From Aspidapion aeneum (lineage: Eukaryota; Arthropoda; Insecta; Coleoptera; Brentidae): a stretch of DNA of 64,000 nt. A program made the translations under genes and the position numbers. The first letter of the stretch is position 1; each line of letters opens with the position of its first letter. This document shows, one piece after another, positions 1 to 12,100 of this stretch. The notes beneath the pieces were generated by a model, which was given only the letters and a program-made list of their open reading frames with translations, was not told where the DNA came from and did not search any database. The stretch is from NCBI GenBank assembly GCA_963576565.1, contig OY755038.1, positions 139,820,989 to 139,884,988 on the forward strand. Reading direction: 5' to 3'.

Positions 1-3000
1 TTGGTTAGGTTTGGTTAGGTTTGGTTAGGTTTGGTTAGGTTTGGTTAGGTTTGGTTAGGTTTGGTTAGGTTTGGTTAGGTTTGGTTAGGTTTGGTTAGGT
101 TTGGTTAGGTTTGGTTAGGTTTGGTTAGGTTTGGTTAGGTTTGGTTAGGTTTGGTTAGGTTTGGTTAGGTTTGGTTAGGTTTGGTTAGGTTTGGTTAGGT
201 TTGGTTAGGTTTGGTTAGGTTTGGTTAGGTTTGGTTAGGTTTGGTTAGGTTTGGTTAGGTTTGGTTAGGTTTGGTTAGGTTTGGTTAGGTTTGGTTAGGT
301 TTGGTTAGGTTTGGTTAGGTTTGGTTAGGTTTGGTTAGGTTTGGTTAGGTTTGGTTAGGTTTGGTTAGGTTTGGTTAGGTTTGGTTAGGTTTGGTTAGGT
401 TTGGTTAGGTTTGGTTAGGTTTGGTTAGGTTTGGTTAGGTTTGGTTAGGTTTGGTTAGGTTTGGTTAGGTTTGGTTAGGTTTGGTTAGGTTTGGTTAGGT
501 TTGGTTAGGTTTGGTTAGGTTTGGTTAGGTTTGGTTAGGTTTGGTTAGGTTTGGTTAGGTTTGGTTAGGTTTGGTTAGGTTTGGTTAGGTTTGGTTAGGT
601 TTGGTTAGGTTTGGTTAGGTTTGGTTAGGTTTGGTTAGGTTTGGTTAGGTTTGGTTAGGTTTGGTTAGGTTTGGTTAGGTTTGGTTAGGTTTGGTTAGGT
701 TTGGTTAGGTTTGGTTAGGTTTGGTTAGGTTTGGTTAGGTTTGGTTAGGTTTGGTTAGGTTTGGTTAGGTTTGGTTAGGTTTGGTTAGGTTTGGTTAGGT
801 TTGGTTAGGTTTGGTTAGGTTTGGTTAGGTTTGGTTAGGTTTGGTTAGGTTTGGTTAGGTTTGGTTAGGTTTGGTTAGGTTTGGTTAGGTTTGGTTAGGT
901 TTGGTTAGGTTTGGTTAGGTTTGGTTAGGTTTGGTTAGGTTTGGTTAGGTTTGGTTAGGTTTGGTTAGGTTTGGTTAGGTTTGGTTAGGTTTGGTTAGGT
1001 TTGGTTAGGTTTGGTTAGGTTTGGTTAGGTTTGGTTAGGTTTGGTTAGGTTTGGTTAGGTTTGGTTAGGTTTGGTTAGGTTTGGTTAGGTTTGGTTAGGT
1101 TTGGTTAGGTTTGGTTAGGTTTGGTTAGGTTTGGTTAGGTTTGGTTAGGTTTGGTTAGGTTTGGTTAGGTTTGGTTAGGTTTGGTTAGGTTTGGTTAGGT
1201 TTGGTTAGGTTTGGTTAGGTTTGGTTAGGTTTGGTTAGGTTTGGTTAGGTTTGGTTAGGTTTGGTTAGGTTTGGTTAGGTTTGGTTAGGTTTGGTTAGGT
1301 TTGGTTAGGTTTGGTTAGGTTTGGTTAGGTTTGGTTAGGTTTGGTTAGGTTTGGTTAGGTTTGGTTAGGTTTGGTTAGGTTTGGTTAGGTTTGGTTAGGT
1401 TTGGTTAGGTTTGGTTAGGTTTGGTTAGGTTTGGTTAGGTTTGGTTAGGTTTGGTTAGGTTTGGTTAGGTTTGGTTAGGTTTGGTTAGGTTTGGTTAGGT
1501 TTGGTTAGGTTTGGTTAGGTTTGGTTAGGTTTGGTTAGGTTTGGTTAGGTTTGGTTAGGTTTGGTTAGGTTTGGTTAGGTTTGGTTAGGTTTGGTTAGGT
1601 TTGGTTAGGTTTGGTTAGGTTTGGTTAGGTTTGGTTAGGTTTGGTTAGGTTTGGTTAGGTTTGGTTAGGTTTGGTTAGGTTTGGTTAGGTTTGGTTAGGT
1701 TTGGTTAGGTTTGGTTAGGTTTGGTTAGGTTTGGTTAGGTTTGGTTAGGTTTGGTTAGGTTTGGTTAGGTTTGGTTAGGTTTGGTTAGGTTTGGTTAGGT
1801 TTGGTTAGGTTTGGTTAGGTTTGGTTAGGTTTGGTTAGGTTTGGTTAGGTTTGGTTAGGTTTGGTTAGGTTTGGTTAGGTTTGGTTAGGTTTGGTTAGGT
1901 TTGGTTAGGTTTGGTTAGGTTTGGTTAGGTTTGGTTAGGTTTGGTTAGGTTTGGTTAGGTTTGGTTAGGTTTGGTTAGGTTTGGTTAGGTTTGGTTAGGT
2001 TTGGTTAGGTTTGGTTAGGTTTGGTTAGGTTTGGTTAGGTTTGGTTAGGTTTGGTTAGGTTTGGTTAGGTTTGGTTAGGTTTGGTTAGGTTTGGTTAGGT
2101 TTGGTTAGGTTTGGTTAGGTTTGGTTAGGTTTGGTTAGGTTTGGTTAGGTTTGGTTAGGTTTGGTTAGGTTTGGTTAGGTTTGGTTAGGTTTGGTTAGGT
2201 TTGGTTAGGTTTGGTTAGGTTTGGTTAGGTTTGGTTAGGTTTGGTTAGGTTTGGTTAGGTTTGGTTAGGTTTGGTTAGGTTTGGTTAGGTTTGGTTAGGT
2301 TTGGTTAGGTTTGGTTAGGTTTGGTTAGGTTTGGTTAGGTTTGGTTAGGTTTGGTTAGGTTTGGTTAGGTTTGGTTAGGTTTGGTTAGGTTTGGTTAGGT
2401 TTGGTTAGGTTTGGTTAGGTTTGGTTAGGTTTGGTTAGGTTTGGTTAGGTTTGGTTAGGTTTGGTTAGGTTTGGTTAGGTTTGGTTAGGTTTGGTTAGGT
2501 TTGGTTAGGTTTGGTTAGGTTTGGTTAGGTTTGGTTAGGTTTGGTTAGGTTTGGTTAGGTTTGGTTAGGTTTGGTTAGGTTTGGTTAGGTTTGGTTAGGT
2601 TTGGTTAGGTTTGGTTAGGTTTGGTTAGGTTTGGTTAGGTTTGGTTAGGTTTGGTTAGGTTTGGTTAGGTTTGGTTAGGTTTGGTTAGGTTTGGTTAGGT
2701 TTGGTTAGGTTTGGTTAGGTTTGGTTAGGTTTGGTTAGGTTTGGTTAGGTTTGGTTAGGTTTGGTTAGGTTTGGTTAGGTTTGGTTAGGTTTGGTTAGGT
2801 TTGGTTAGGTTTGGTTAGGTTTGGTTAGGTTTGGTTAGGTTTGGTTAGGTTTGGTTAGGTTTGGTTAGGTTTGGTTAGGTTTGGTTAGGTTTGGTTAGGT
2901 TTGGTTAGGTTTGGTTAGGTTTGGTTAGGTTTGGTTAGGTTTGGTTAGGTTTGGTTAGGTTTGGTTAGGTTTGGTTAGGTTTGGTTAGGTTTGGTTAGGT

Positions 3001-3786
3001 TTGGTTAGGTTTGGTTAGGTTTGGTTAGGTTTGGTTAGGTTTGGTTAGGTTTGGTTAGGTTTGGTTAGGTTTGGTTAGGTTTGGTTAGGTTTGGTTAGGT
3101 TTGGTTAGGTTTGGTTAGGTTTGGTTAGGTTTGGTTAGGTTTGGTTAGGTTTGGTTAGGTTTGGTTAGGTTTGGTTAGGTTTGGTTAGGTTTGGTTAGGT
3201 TTGGTTAGGTTTGGTTAGGTTTGGTTAGGTTTGGTTAGGTTTGGTTAGGTTTGGTTAGGTTTGGTTAGGTTTGGTTAGGTTTGGTTAGGTTTGGTTAGGT
3301 TTGGTTAGGTTTGGTTAGGTTTGGTTAGGTTTGGTTAGGTTTGGTTAGGTTTGGTTAGGTTTGGTTAGGTTTGGTTAGGTTTGGTTAGGTTTGGTTAGGT
3401 TTGGTTAGGTTTGGTTAGGTTTGGTTAGGTTTGGTTAGGTTTGGTTAGGTTTGGTTAGGTTTGGTTAGGTTTGGTTAGGTTTGGTTAGGTTTGGTTAGGT
3501 TTGGTTAGGTTTGGTTAGGTTTGGTTAGGTTTGGTTAGGTTTGGTTAGGTTTGGTTAGGTTTGGTTAGGTTTGGTTAGGTTTGGTTAGGTTTGGTTAGGT
3601 TTGGTTAGGTTTGGTTAGGTTTGGTTAGGTTTGGTTAGGTTTGGTTAGGTTTGGTTAGGTTTGGTTAGGTTTGGTTAGGTTTGGTTAGGTTTGGTTAGGT
3701 TTGGTTAGGTTTGGTTAGGTTTGGTTAGGTTTGGTTAGGTTTGGTTAGGTTTGGTTAGGTTTGGTTAGGTTTGGTTAGGTTTGGTT
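1..3786 (+). repeat. Perfect tandem array of the 10-mer TTGGTTAGGT (about 378.6 units)
   Basis: Every unit I read from base 1 is identical, and the array breaks off after TTGGTT at 3786. Rotated, the unit is TTAGGTTTGG, that is two copies of the arthropod telomeric pentamer TTAGG with one A-to-T change. The G-rich strand runs 5'->3' towards the interior. A true left chromosome end would show the C-rich strand on this strand, so this is not a simple left telomere. It lies upstream of an RME-8 exon, so in this assembly it would be intronic. The left edge is the window edge, so the full length is unknown. It could be a telomere-derived interstitial satellite or an assembly join. Confidence 0.97.
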
Positions 3787-4128
3787 CATCAATAACGTAA
3801 ATTAAATAAAAATCTTTTTTTTTTCTATATTTTTGCGTGCCTATTTTTTTTAAAAATTTTCGTCTGTAATCTCACTATTTTCAAGATACAAAGTCAGTAA
3901 AGTCAGTTTTTTGAAAACTTCGTCGTTTATATTTAGGTTACTTTCTGTCGCTGTTTAGGCCGAGCGTTAACTGTTGATACTAATATGGCTGAAAATTGTG
4001 AAGCATGGATTAATATATAAGCCCATATCGGCCGTTTCCTAGAAGAGATATTTTTATTGGTAAAGATTTTCTGAGAGTTTTCTGAGAGATTACTGTATAT
4101 GCCTTTCAAAAGTCCAAATTTGTTTTAG
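3787..4128 (+). other. AT-rich intron sequence between the 10-mer array and the exon
   Basis: About 340 bases with no recognisable gene or repeat. The last bases, a pyrimidine-rich stretch ending in TTTTAG at 4123-4128, form a plausible splice acceptor. A second possible acceptor is the GAG at 4086-4088, which would extend the exon in frame by 13 codons. Confidence 0.5.
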
Positions 4129-4313
4129 TTCTTCATCCATACAAATACGCCGGATATCCTCAGTTACTTAAGACCATTCAAATAGAAACTGAAGATGAAC
4201 AACTATTTTCCAAACCCGATCAAATTTTAGCATCTGCCTGTGAATTGGCTTATCACACGGTGGACTGTTCTGCGTTGAACGCGGAGGAGTTGCGACGGGA
4301 AGGAGGATTAGAG
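4129..4313 (+). CDS. Rme-8: RME-8/DNAJC13-like gene, internal exon (upstream of the giant intron)
   Basis: The reading frame gives [13 protein letters not shown] near the start, then [20 protein letters not shown] and [15 protein letters not shown] at the end. These are strongly conserved blocks of RME-8 (DNAJC13), a very large J-domain protein on early endosomes that works with Hsc70 and the retromer/sorting nexin system. From memory of the family, this segment lies C-terminal to the J domain. The exon ends GAG|GTATTA (donor at 4314) in phase 0. I chose the start after TTTTAG at 4128, where the first codon is split; an alternative start at 4089 stays open. The next exon, at 60086, continues the same protein in frame. 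No stop codons or frameshifts, so the gene looks functional here. Confidence 0.85.
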
Positions 4314-4605
4314 GTATTAATGTTAAATATACTGGTTAAATATACCGATTTAAAGCATCTACCGTAGTCCAAAATTAGTCCGTTTCCAAAATAAATAGTG
4401 CTAAACTTAAATTATTTACGAATTTTTTTAAATGTTATATGTAACGAATTGGTACTCGGTTGTTTTTACCTAAAGATAAAGATAAAAGATAAAGATACTT
4501 TTATTGCGGAAAAAAGTTAACTTAAGAAATTATACATTCTAAAACAATTTTTTTTAGATTAGATGCCACAAAAGGATTAAAAAGGCAGATTTTAATTATA
4601 TTTAA

Positions 4606-5085
4606 CAATAAAATAAATTGGTAAAAATTTTTTTTAAGTTACAAGCATATATAAAATGCACTAAAAATTAAAAAATAATTTTCTAACTTTCTAATATTAT
4701 CATAATAATAAAAGCAATGGCCGACTGATGGAAATTTTGACGATGTTAGCACGATAAGATATCCGTATCAATTAAATATCACTATTTGCAAAAATCAATC
4801 TAGCAGAAAAATGAAGAGGTACCAAAGCAACCCAACCCGACCCAAGATACCCCAGCATTTCTCTGACATAGGTATGGCAATGGCATAATATTGCGGCACA
4901 TCAAACATATCTTTGATGACCTGCTATGTTGAATATTCTTTAAGTGTTTAGATCACAAATTTAGATTAACTTATGCTTTTATTATTATGATAATATTAGA
5001 AAGTTACAAAATTATTTTTTAATTTTTAGTGCATTTTAAAAAAATCGTGTGACTTAAAAAAAAATTTTTACCAATTTATTTTCTA
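4606..5085. repeat. MITE-like element with inverted ends of about 110 bp (copy 1)
   Basis: The sequence starting AATAAATTGGTAAAAA at 4606 is repeated in inverted form ending near 5085, with about 110 bp of matching ends around a core of about 255 bp. The core contains CAACCCAACCCGACCCAAG. A second copy lies at 59492-59960 with its core in the opposite orientation, about 95% identical by eye. No coding capacity. The superfamily is not recognised. Confidence 0.75.
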
Positions 5086-5590
5086 CTTTTTAGTCTCAGC
5101 TATCTACTCTATTAAATAAAAATATTTGTTCAATAACAGAAACAGAAGAGTTTATTCTGGATTATAATGAAATCGCTGATCGTGAGCTGTTTCGAAACTC
5201 ATTTTTCTATTGGAGGAAGGAGAGGGTGGGGGTAGAGGTACAAATATATTTTTTGTTCGGGCTGTATTGCCATCGGACCTTTATGCGTATACCAAATTTT
5301 ATAAAAGTCATTTGAAGTGAAGTGTGTCAAAAACGCATTTTTTATGGAAGGGGGTGGGGGGTAGGGTGGGAGGACATTTTTTCATTATTGTTGTATTGTC
5401 ATCGGATCACTATATGTATACCAAATATCATCCAAATCGGATAACGGGAAGTGTCTCAAAAACACATTTTTCTATAGAAAGGGTGGGGGTAGGGGTGGGA
5501 GGATATTTTTTTGTTAATGTTGTATTGTCATGGGACCACACTGTGTGTCCTAAATTTCATCCAAATTGGATAATGGGAAGTGTGTCAAAA
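5086..5590 (+). repeat. Three diverged tandem units of about 130 bp, G-rich block plus ATTGTCAT/CCAAAT motif
   Basis: Units begin near 5200, 5330 and 5460. Each has a GGGTGGGGGTAG-type tract, then TTGTATTGTCATSGGACC, then a CCAAATTTCATCCAAAT-like stretch, and ends GTGTCAAAAACGC. The open frame across them only reflects the repeat and is not a gene. The same sequence in inverted form occupies about 59120-59490 with two units. Together with the adjacent MITE this makes an inverted pair of about 0.85-1 kb near the two ends of the intron. Confidence 0.75.
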
Positions 5591-6489
5591 ACGCTTCACA
5601 AGATTTGATAGATAGTTAGACAGAACATCTGAAGCTAAATAAAAGCTTCTAAAAATCACAAGCAATTACTTTTATAACATAACTGATATTAAATGTTAGC
5701 CCTTATTTTTATTAACCTTTTGGTTTTTAAAGTTTAAACAATTTAAATAAGTAAAAATTATTATTAATAAACATGTAAACATATTTTTATTAGAGAAAAA
5801 GTTCAAGGTTCATGAAGATTCTTTATAGAATTAATGTACATTAAAAAAGCAATTTTATTATAAGACCTGAAAGAGGTGACAACGATAGGCAAATCTGAAT
5901 TTTGTTGGAGGAAAATTTTTTAAGGCTGTTGGAATATTGTAAGTAAAAGACCGATTAAAAATAGCTCATTGATGAAGAGGTATAGTCAATCTACCCTTAA
6001 GTCTCAAGCCAAGATTGTATACGTCTGTTCTGTGTGTTACTTTTTCACTTAAGTATGGTGGACTTTTATAGAAAATAATTTTGTGAAACAAAAAAAGGTT
6101 AGGTTAGGTGTCACTTTGAGGCATATACCTAATAAAAAAGACTGAAAAATTTCGCTCAAGAACAAAACAAACACTGAAACTGTGAAAACGCAATCGTGAC
6201 TGGAAGGTACCTCCAGAAACGTTATCCATCCGAAGGTTAGTGCCCTTTTATTCTAAATTGCACTTATAATTCTGAATGGTGATTTTGAATGAAAGTTTTT
6301 TTATGCACTAGAGAAAAATAATAATAAACAAAACATACCAGAAGTTAACAACCACAGAACACCAAAACAACGGACAAGCAGCAAGACAATTTTGTCACGG
6401 GACAACAGGCCTTCGCAATACAGAAAAATATATTATGCGGACATACTTACATCCCAACGCACAGTGGAAAAATTTTAAACAAAATTAAT
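5591..6489. other. AT-rich spacer and probable 5' untranslated part of a LINE
   Basis: No coding frame is convincing. A short AAGGTTAGGTTAGGTG tract lies at about 6096-6110, a small TTAGG-like seed. From about 6130 the sequence becomes A/C-rich and leads without a break to the ATG of the LINE ORF1 at 6490, so it may be that element's 5' leader. Confidence 0.4.
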
Positions 6490-6951
6490 ATGTCAGGAGC
6501 TAAACAACAAGAAATTGTTGACCTGCTAAAAGGAATACAGACACAAAACTCAACTATTTTACAACAAAATCAGGAGATAGTAGAACAAAATAAGGAAATA
6601 ATAAATAACTTACTTAAAACCGAAATAAAACCCTTAAATGAAAAACTTGATTTAACAGTGAAAGATGTAAAACACGATTTAGATAAACTTAAGGAAGAGA
6701 ATAAAAACTTTAAAAAATGTCTTGAAGTCATTGAAAGACAACTTAAGCGTAGTAATAAATGCATACATGGCATAGAGGAAAAAGATGAAAAAACTCTAGA
6801 TACAGTAATCAACTTATTTTCGGACAATAAACGACCCATATTTGTACAATTTCTGTCTTACTATAAATAAACTGAAATATATCGTAACATCTCAAATCTA
6901 ATAAATACGGGAATCAGCATACGTAAGAACTTAACATCCAAAGAAGTTTAC
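6490..6951 (+). pseudogene. LINE ORF1 (coiled-coil, gag-like) 5' portion, broken
   Basis: From the ATG at 6490 the protein is lysine/glutamate/asparagine-rich and looks like a long coiled coil (residues ~5-95). It then reaches a KRPIFVQFLSYYK block typical of ORF1 proteins of CR1/Jockey-type LINEs. A TAA follows at 6868, but the same frame continues with TEIYRNISNLINTGISIRKN and TSKE, so the stop is probably a point mutation. Homology to the family ends at about 6951. The last ~85 bp of this block (6862-6951) recurs at 29207-29290. Confidence 0.65.
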
Positions 6952-7018
6952 AAAGCACTCGGCGACGTAACAATAGAATATGGACTACTGAAAGAGTCCC
7001 GCAAGACTTGTAAATTTA

Positions 7019-8480
7019 TTGAAAAATAAAGGGAGCGTTTCAGATTGCGGTAATTACAGAGGGATTTCGCTTCTTTCAACGGGCGGTAAAATATTAGCAA
7101 GAATAATGGCTACCAGATTGATGACACAGGTTGACCTGATTATTCCCGACTCCCAGAGCGGTTTTCGACCAAACCGAGGAACAACCGACCTTATTTTCAC
7201 TTTGAGGCAACTTCAGGAAAAAGTCAAAGAGCAACATTGTCAAATGTACGTAGCTTTTGTAGATCTCACAAAAGCCTTTGACTCGGTGAATAGAAATGCT
7301 CTTTGGCAAATTTCTCAGTGTCTGCAAGAGTCTCCACCAGAATAACATGGCCAGTGTACTTTACAACGGCGATGTCACTGAAGCTTTCCAGACCAATACA
7401 GGCGTTCGACAGGGTTGTGTCTTGGCGCCTATCCTGTTTAACATTTTCGTTGCAGCATTGTCAATAATTGTGGACAGTGAGTTGCTTGAGAGGGTTGAAA
7501 CTAAGATACCGCTTCGATGGTGGGCTGTTCAACCTGAAAAAGCACAGAGCGAAAACAAGAACAAAATTTCTTACTGACCTTCAGTATGCAGATGCTTGCG
7601 TCCCAACCTCAGATTCCGCAGAAAGCCTGCAAGTAACCTTAGAGACGTTTATTTGGGCATACAAAGCATTAGGGTTGAAAATTAACGTTGGTAAGACTAA
7701 AATTATGTGCTCTCCACAAACTGCTGAAAGAGCCAACGTCCTGGTCGGAGACGAACAGTTAGAATATGTCGAATATTTCAACTATCTTGGAAGCATAGTA
7801 AACACCAAAGCCAATATTGACGACGAAATCCATAACAGGGTTAATGCGGCTTCGAGAGCATACTGGGGTCTTAGAGAAAGAGTGTTTGACAATCACGTCC
7901 TGTCAAAACCAAAGCTGCAGTATATCGAGCAGTAATTATCTCGACCATGACATACGGATGCGAAACCTGGACAACCTATAGGCGGCATTTGAAAACTTTA
8001 AACCAACTGCAGCAAAGGCACTTGAGACGGATCACGCAAACCAAATGGTTTCATAGGGTCTCCAACAAAACCATTCTCGAAGGAACTAATTGCCAAAGCA
8101 TCGAAGTATTGGTCGGTCGGGCGCAGCTCAGGTGGGTTGGACACGTTCAGCGCATGTCCGAAAATAGACTTCCTAAATGCGTCTTGTACGGGGAACTAGC
8201 GCACGGTCAGAGAAGATAAGGCGGGCAGATACAGAGATACAAGGACTCTCTGCATGAGAAACTTAAAGACTTGCACGTACAGAGCGGTTGGGAGGCTCTG
8301 GCAGAAGATAGACCAGAATGTCGTGAACAACTACAACACAGAGTCAAACATACGCCGTCGAAACCCATCGGCGCAGCGTAATTTCGAGTTTCCTGAATGT
8401 GGCAGAGTGATAAACTCAAGAATAGGTCTTTACAATCATCAAAAATCCACAGATGACAGTGTTAAATGTGAAAACCTATA
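7019..8480 (+). pseudogene. 5'-truncated LINE reverse transcriptase (different family), frameshifted
   Basis: Fragments in three frames make the 3' half of a LINE ORF2: SVSDCGNYRGISLLSTGGKI, then SGFRPNRGTTDLIFTLRQLQ, FVDLTKAFDSVNR, GVRQGCVLAPILFNIF and LQYADAC. The C-terminal part reads YGCETWTTYRRHLKTLN and LRWVGHVQRM, ending with a CGRVINSRIGLYNHQ zinc-finger-like tail. The catalytic YADD is YADA at about 7585-7596, so the enzyme would be dead even without the frameshifts near 7340, 7560 and 7935. The left junction with the ORF1 fragment (about 6951-7018) joins two LINE families. The 3' non-coding tail runs to the (TA)n at 8587. The clade is not assigned. Confidence 0.8.
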
Positions 8481-8583
8481 ACTATGTACCTGAACTAGTG
8501 TGGTAAGGTCTTTAGTGACTTTTTATAACTATTACTATGTTACTGTACATTTTGTGTAACTTTATACTCGGTAACGAGTTCAG

Positions 8584-8586
<3 letters not shown>

Positions 8587-8632
<46 letters not shown>
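8587..8632. repeat. (TA)n microsatellite, left flank of E1
   Basis: Perfect TA dinucleotides directly abutting the conserved tip ATATCCGCTGATC of the E1 element. The same arrangement is mirrored at 29171-29212. Confidence 0.95.
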
Positions 8633-8634
<2 letters not shown>

Positions 8635-9374
8635 TATCCGCTGATCATTGTGACATCCAGGCGTAAAAATTTTAGATATCTTGTGACATCCTTCGACGCC
8701 GTGACATCCAAATTCGGATGTCACAACGTTTTTCCATGTTTTTGGTACAGTCCTGATGGGGAGGGCCCGGGTGTACCTAAACTAAATGGATGTCATAGCA
8801 TACCATGAGTCTGAAGAAGAATACAGCAAAATTTTTAAAAAATTTTGACGCCAAAATTTCCGTGTATATTGGCGCGAGTATATTCAAGAATCGATCCAAT
8901 TGCACGTACTTGTAACATCCGTCAAAGCGACAACCTTGCATTATGCCTATTTTATTAATTAAATTTGGTTTATTTTTTATTTTGGGGCGGCTGTTGCTAT
9001 GTGGTCCAGCGATTCACTTGACTTGCATCTTTGAAAAATATTTAAAAATGTTAGCATAATAAATAATGTTAGCTAGCTTATTGGGAACATAAGTATAAAG
9101 TATAAATAAATATTTCTTCATGTACCTCAGAGCAAAAGTGAATTAACTAACGGACTTGGATAGGGACTTGATACTATTTGTGAATTGCTATCTCCGTCCT
9201 CCTTTTTACCACGTAGTTAAAGTCAGATGAGTAAAAAGAGCGCTAAATTTTAATCTAGCTACGTCAAAACGTACTGATTTATAATAGTATATTTTTAACT
9301 CTATTCAGTGATTTTTTTACAAAAACAAATCTGCTGAATTAAATTAGAATTCTTATAAATCAATCAATACAATA

Positions 9375-11218
9375 CCGCACAATTTTTTTTCATTATAACT
9401 TTTGAACTATACCATCGATTTTAATGCGACAAACTGCGTTTGGCAGAGACTTAATCAAGGTTTTGACTAATTATAATTATTTTTCAGCGATCTCAAAATC
9501 CAAGATGGCGGACAATATTAAAATGTACCCTTTAAAGATGCTGGTTTATTCTTATGTTGCAAACACGTTTGAATTATTTTTTTAAATTAGTAGAAAAGCT
9601 GCGTTCTTGCCACGCACAAGGTATGAATCAGCAAAATCGGTTTGATGGTTCTAAAAAAAATATTTTTGTTTCAACCATTGTTTTGAAATTATACGATTGC
9701 CTTGCCAATCATGTCTTCATTTATTTCCTTACAAATTTATTACTACTGAACCTTTGACTTTGATGAAATAAAAAACATCTTGGTGAGAATTGACTGTTTT
9801 TTAAAGATCATGATCAAAATTTATCGCCATCTTAAAATTTAAGATGGCGGACAGAATCATACTTGATTCTTAAAAATGGTGGGTTTATTCTTATTTTCTG
9901 GTAATATTTTAGATTTTTTTTTTAATTTATAGAAAAGCACTACTTTCCCGCGCACAACGAGGTACAAATTAGCAAAATCGGTGTATTGGTTCTCAAAAAA
10001 CCTATTTCTGTTTTCGTCATTGTATTACAGATTATACGATTGCATTGCCAGCCCTGTCTGCATTCATTTCCTTATAAATCATTATTACCAAACCGATTTT
10101 AGTGAAATAAGAAAAATGATGGTGAGAATTGATTGTTCTTTCAAGGTTATAATCGAAATTTGCCGCCATCCTAAAAGTTAAGATGTTGGACAGAACCATA
10201 CTTGATCCTTCAAAGAGGCACTTTTATTCTTATTTTTCGAAAATGTTTTAGTTTTTTTTAATTAATTTATTGGAAAGTACTACATTTCTCCCGCTTAATA
10301 AAGTTAAATTTAATAAAATCGGCGAAGTGGTTCTCACAAAATCAGATTTTGTACAATTGTTTTACAAGTTATGCGATTGCATTGGTAATTTCTGTCCGAC
10401 ATCTTAAATTCTAAGATGGCGGCAAATTTCGATTATAAGCTTTAAAGAGCAATCAATTCTTACCACGATTTTTTGTGTTTCACTAAAATTGGTAGAATTT
10501 ATAAGAAAATTAATGCAGACAGGATTGGCAATACAGTCGTATAATCTCTAAAACAATGGTTGAAACAAAAATAGATATTTTGAGAACCACCTCATAATTA
10601 ATAATTTTTACCTCGTTGTGTGGGGAAAAAGTAGTGTTTTTTCATAGATTAAAAAAAATCTAAAACATTTTCGGAAAATAAGAATAAACACGTCATTTTA
10701 AAGAATCAAGAATGATTCTATCCGCCATCTTAAAATTTAAGATGGCGATAACTTTAATCATGATCTTAAAAAAGCAATCAATTCTCACTTGGATGTTGTT
10801 TATTTCCACTAACACCGCTTCAGTAGTAATGAATTTATAAGTAAATAAATGCCGACATGATTGGCAAGCAATCGTATAATATGCAAAACAATGGTTGAAC
10901 AAAAATATTTTTTTATAGAACCACTGAACCAATTTTGCTGAATCGTACCTTGTCGTGCCTGGCAAGAACGCAGCTTTCTTACTAATTTAAAAAAATAATT
11001 AGAACATATTCGCAACACAAGAATAAACGAGCATCTTTGGAGGGTACATTTTAAATTCGTCCGCCATCTTGGATTTTGAGATGGCAGACAAAAAATGATA
11101 AATTAGTCAAAACTCTGATTAATTCTTTGGCAAGTGCAGTTTGTCCCATTAATATCGATTGTATAGTTCAAAAGTTATAATAAAAAAAATGTCCAGGTTT
11201 TTTTGGCCCACCCTGTAA
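9375..11218. repeat. Long imperfect hairpin repeat (AAGATGGCGGACA family)
   Basis: The two halves (about 9375-10430 and 10430-11218) are inverted copies of each other. Each has repeated blocks such as AAGATGGCGGACA, TTATACGATTGCATTGCCA and GAAAAGCACTAC. The right end reads TTTGGCCCACCCTGTA. A partly deleted copy is in E2 (27060-28385) and a decayed one lies at 60640-61500. No coding capacity. This looks like a foldback transposon or MITE amplified by internal duplication. Confidence 0.7.
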
Positions 11219-11624
11219 AGGAAACGAGTTCTGAAACTACTTAACCGATTTTATAGAACCCTTCCCCCCCAATTGCGCCTCCAATATATTTAGTTATTTA
11301 TTTTCAAGGAGTAGCACATATAAGAAAAATTCAGAAGAATAATTTAGGAACCTAAGAAAAAGTAACATATGGGTTATCCGATTTGAAAAAAAATATAGAT
11401 ATAAAAGAAAAGAAAATGGGAATAAATTGCTAGACTGAATAATGAAAATCTTATATTTTTATTTTATATTATTTGCATAATAATTAAGGGCCTTAATTCT
11501 GCCAAAGTGGCGCCAGCGTCAGTAAATAAAACATATCCAGGTATAGAGCTACATAATTTATCAAAAATTCGTTGAAAATAGGTAAGTACCTAGTCCAGAT
11601 TATTTAGATTTTTTTTAAATCTAC
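11219..11624. other. E1 internal AT-rich segment without recognised features
   Basis: No open frame or repeat was recognised. It has no clear counterpart in E2, where the region corresponds to a short stretch near 26965-27060. Confidence 0.4.
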
Positions 11625-12100
11625 GTCGCACCTCCCTGTTTACGTCTTGGAGGTGCCCTAGCTAAGGACACTCATTGTAAAGGCAAGCTTTATAGGAAGC
11701 GAAGCTAACGTCAAGCTTTCTATTTTTTGGTTATTATTTTCGACATGTTTTCCTCGGTTTCGCATTGGCGGTTCTGTTTTATTTTGAAGATGTTGTTTTA
11801 CACAGTATGAAGGTACCTAAACTATATATATTTATGTAATTAAAAAGTTATGCTGCAAACTATCTTGAAACTGTATCATTATTAAATAGATCTTTAGACT
11901 GTGTTAAAACCACATTTTTAAAATAACAATAATAATAAAATGCGAAACCGAGGAAAACATGTCAAAAATTATAACCAAAAAATATAAAATCAGAGTTAGG
12001 CTTCGCTACCTGTAAAGCTTGCTTGACGATGAGTGACCTTAGCCCTAGCCCCTTACTTCCCCCGTAGTGGGCGCCCCTGAAGGTATTCTATTTTTGCAAA
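11625..12100. repeat. Foldback repeat with arms of about 150 bp
   Basis: The left arm contains CTAAGGACACTCAT, AAGCTT and GTTTTCCTCGGTTTCGCATT (11750-11769). The right arm (about 11938-12090) carries the inverse, ending in CCTTAGCCCTAGCCCC and GGGCGCCCCTG. The counterpart in E2 is at 26500-26965. The small size, long arms and lack of coding suggest a MITE carried inside the E family. Confidence 0.65.

Noticed and set aside
1..3786. Chromosome-terminal telomere at the left end of the window
   Set aside because: The G-rich strand points inward, opposite to a left telomere, and an RME-8 exon downstream needs upstream exons beyond it. Kept as an interstitial or misjoined array.
5324..5608. 94-codon open frame on the + strand
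   Set aside because: It is the translation of 130-bp tandem units; the same peptide motif repeats and recurs inverted at 59061-59252. No start context or family.
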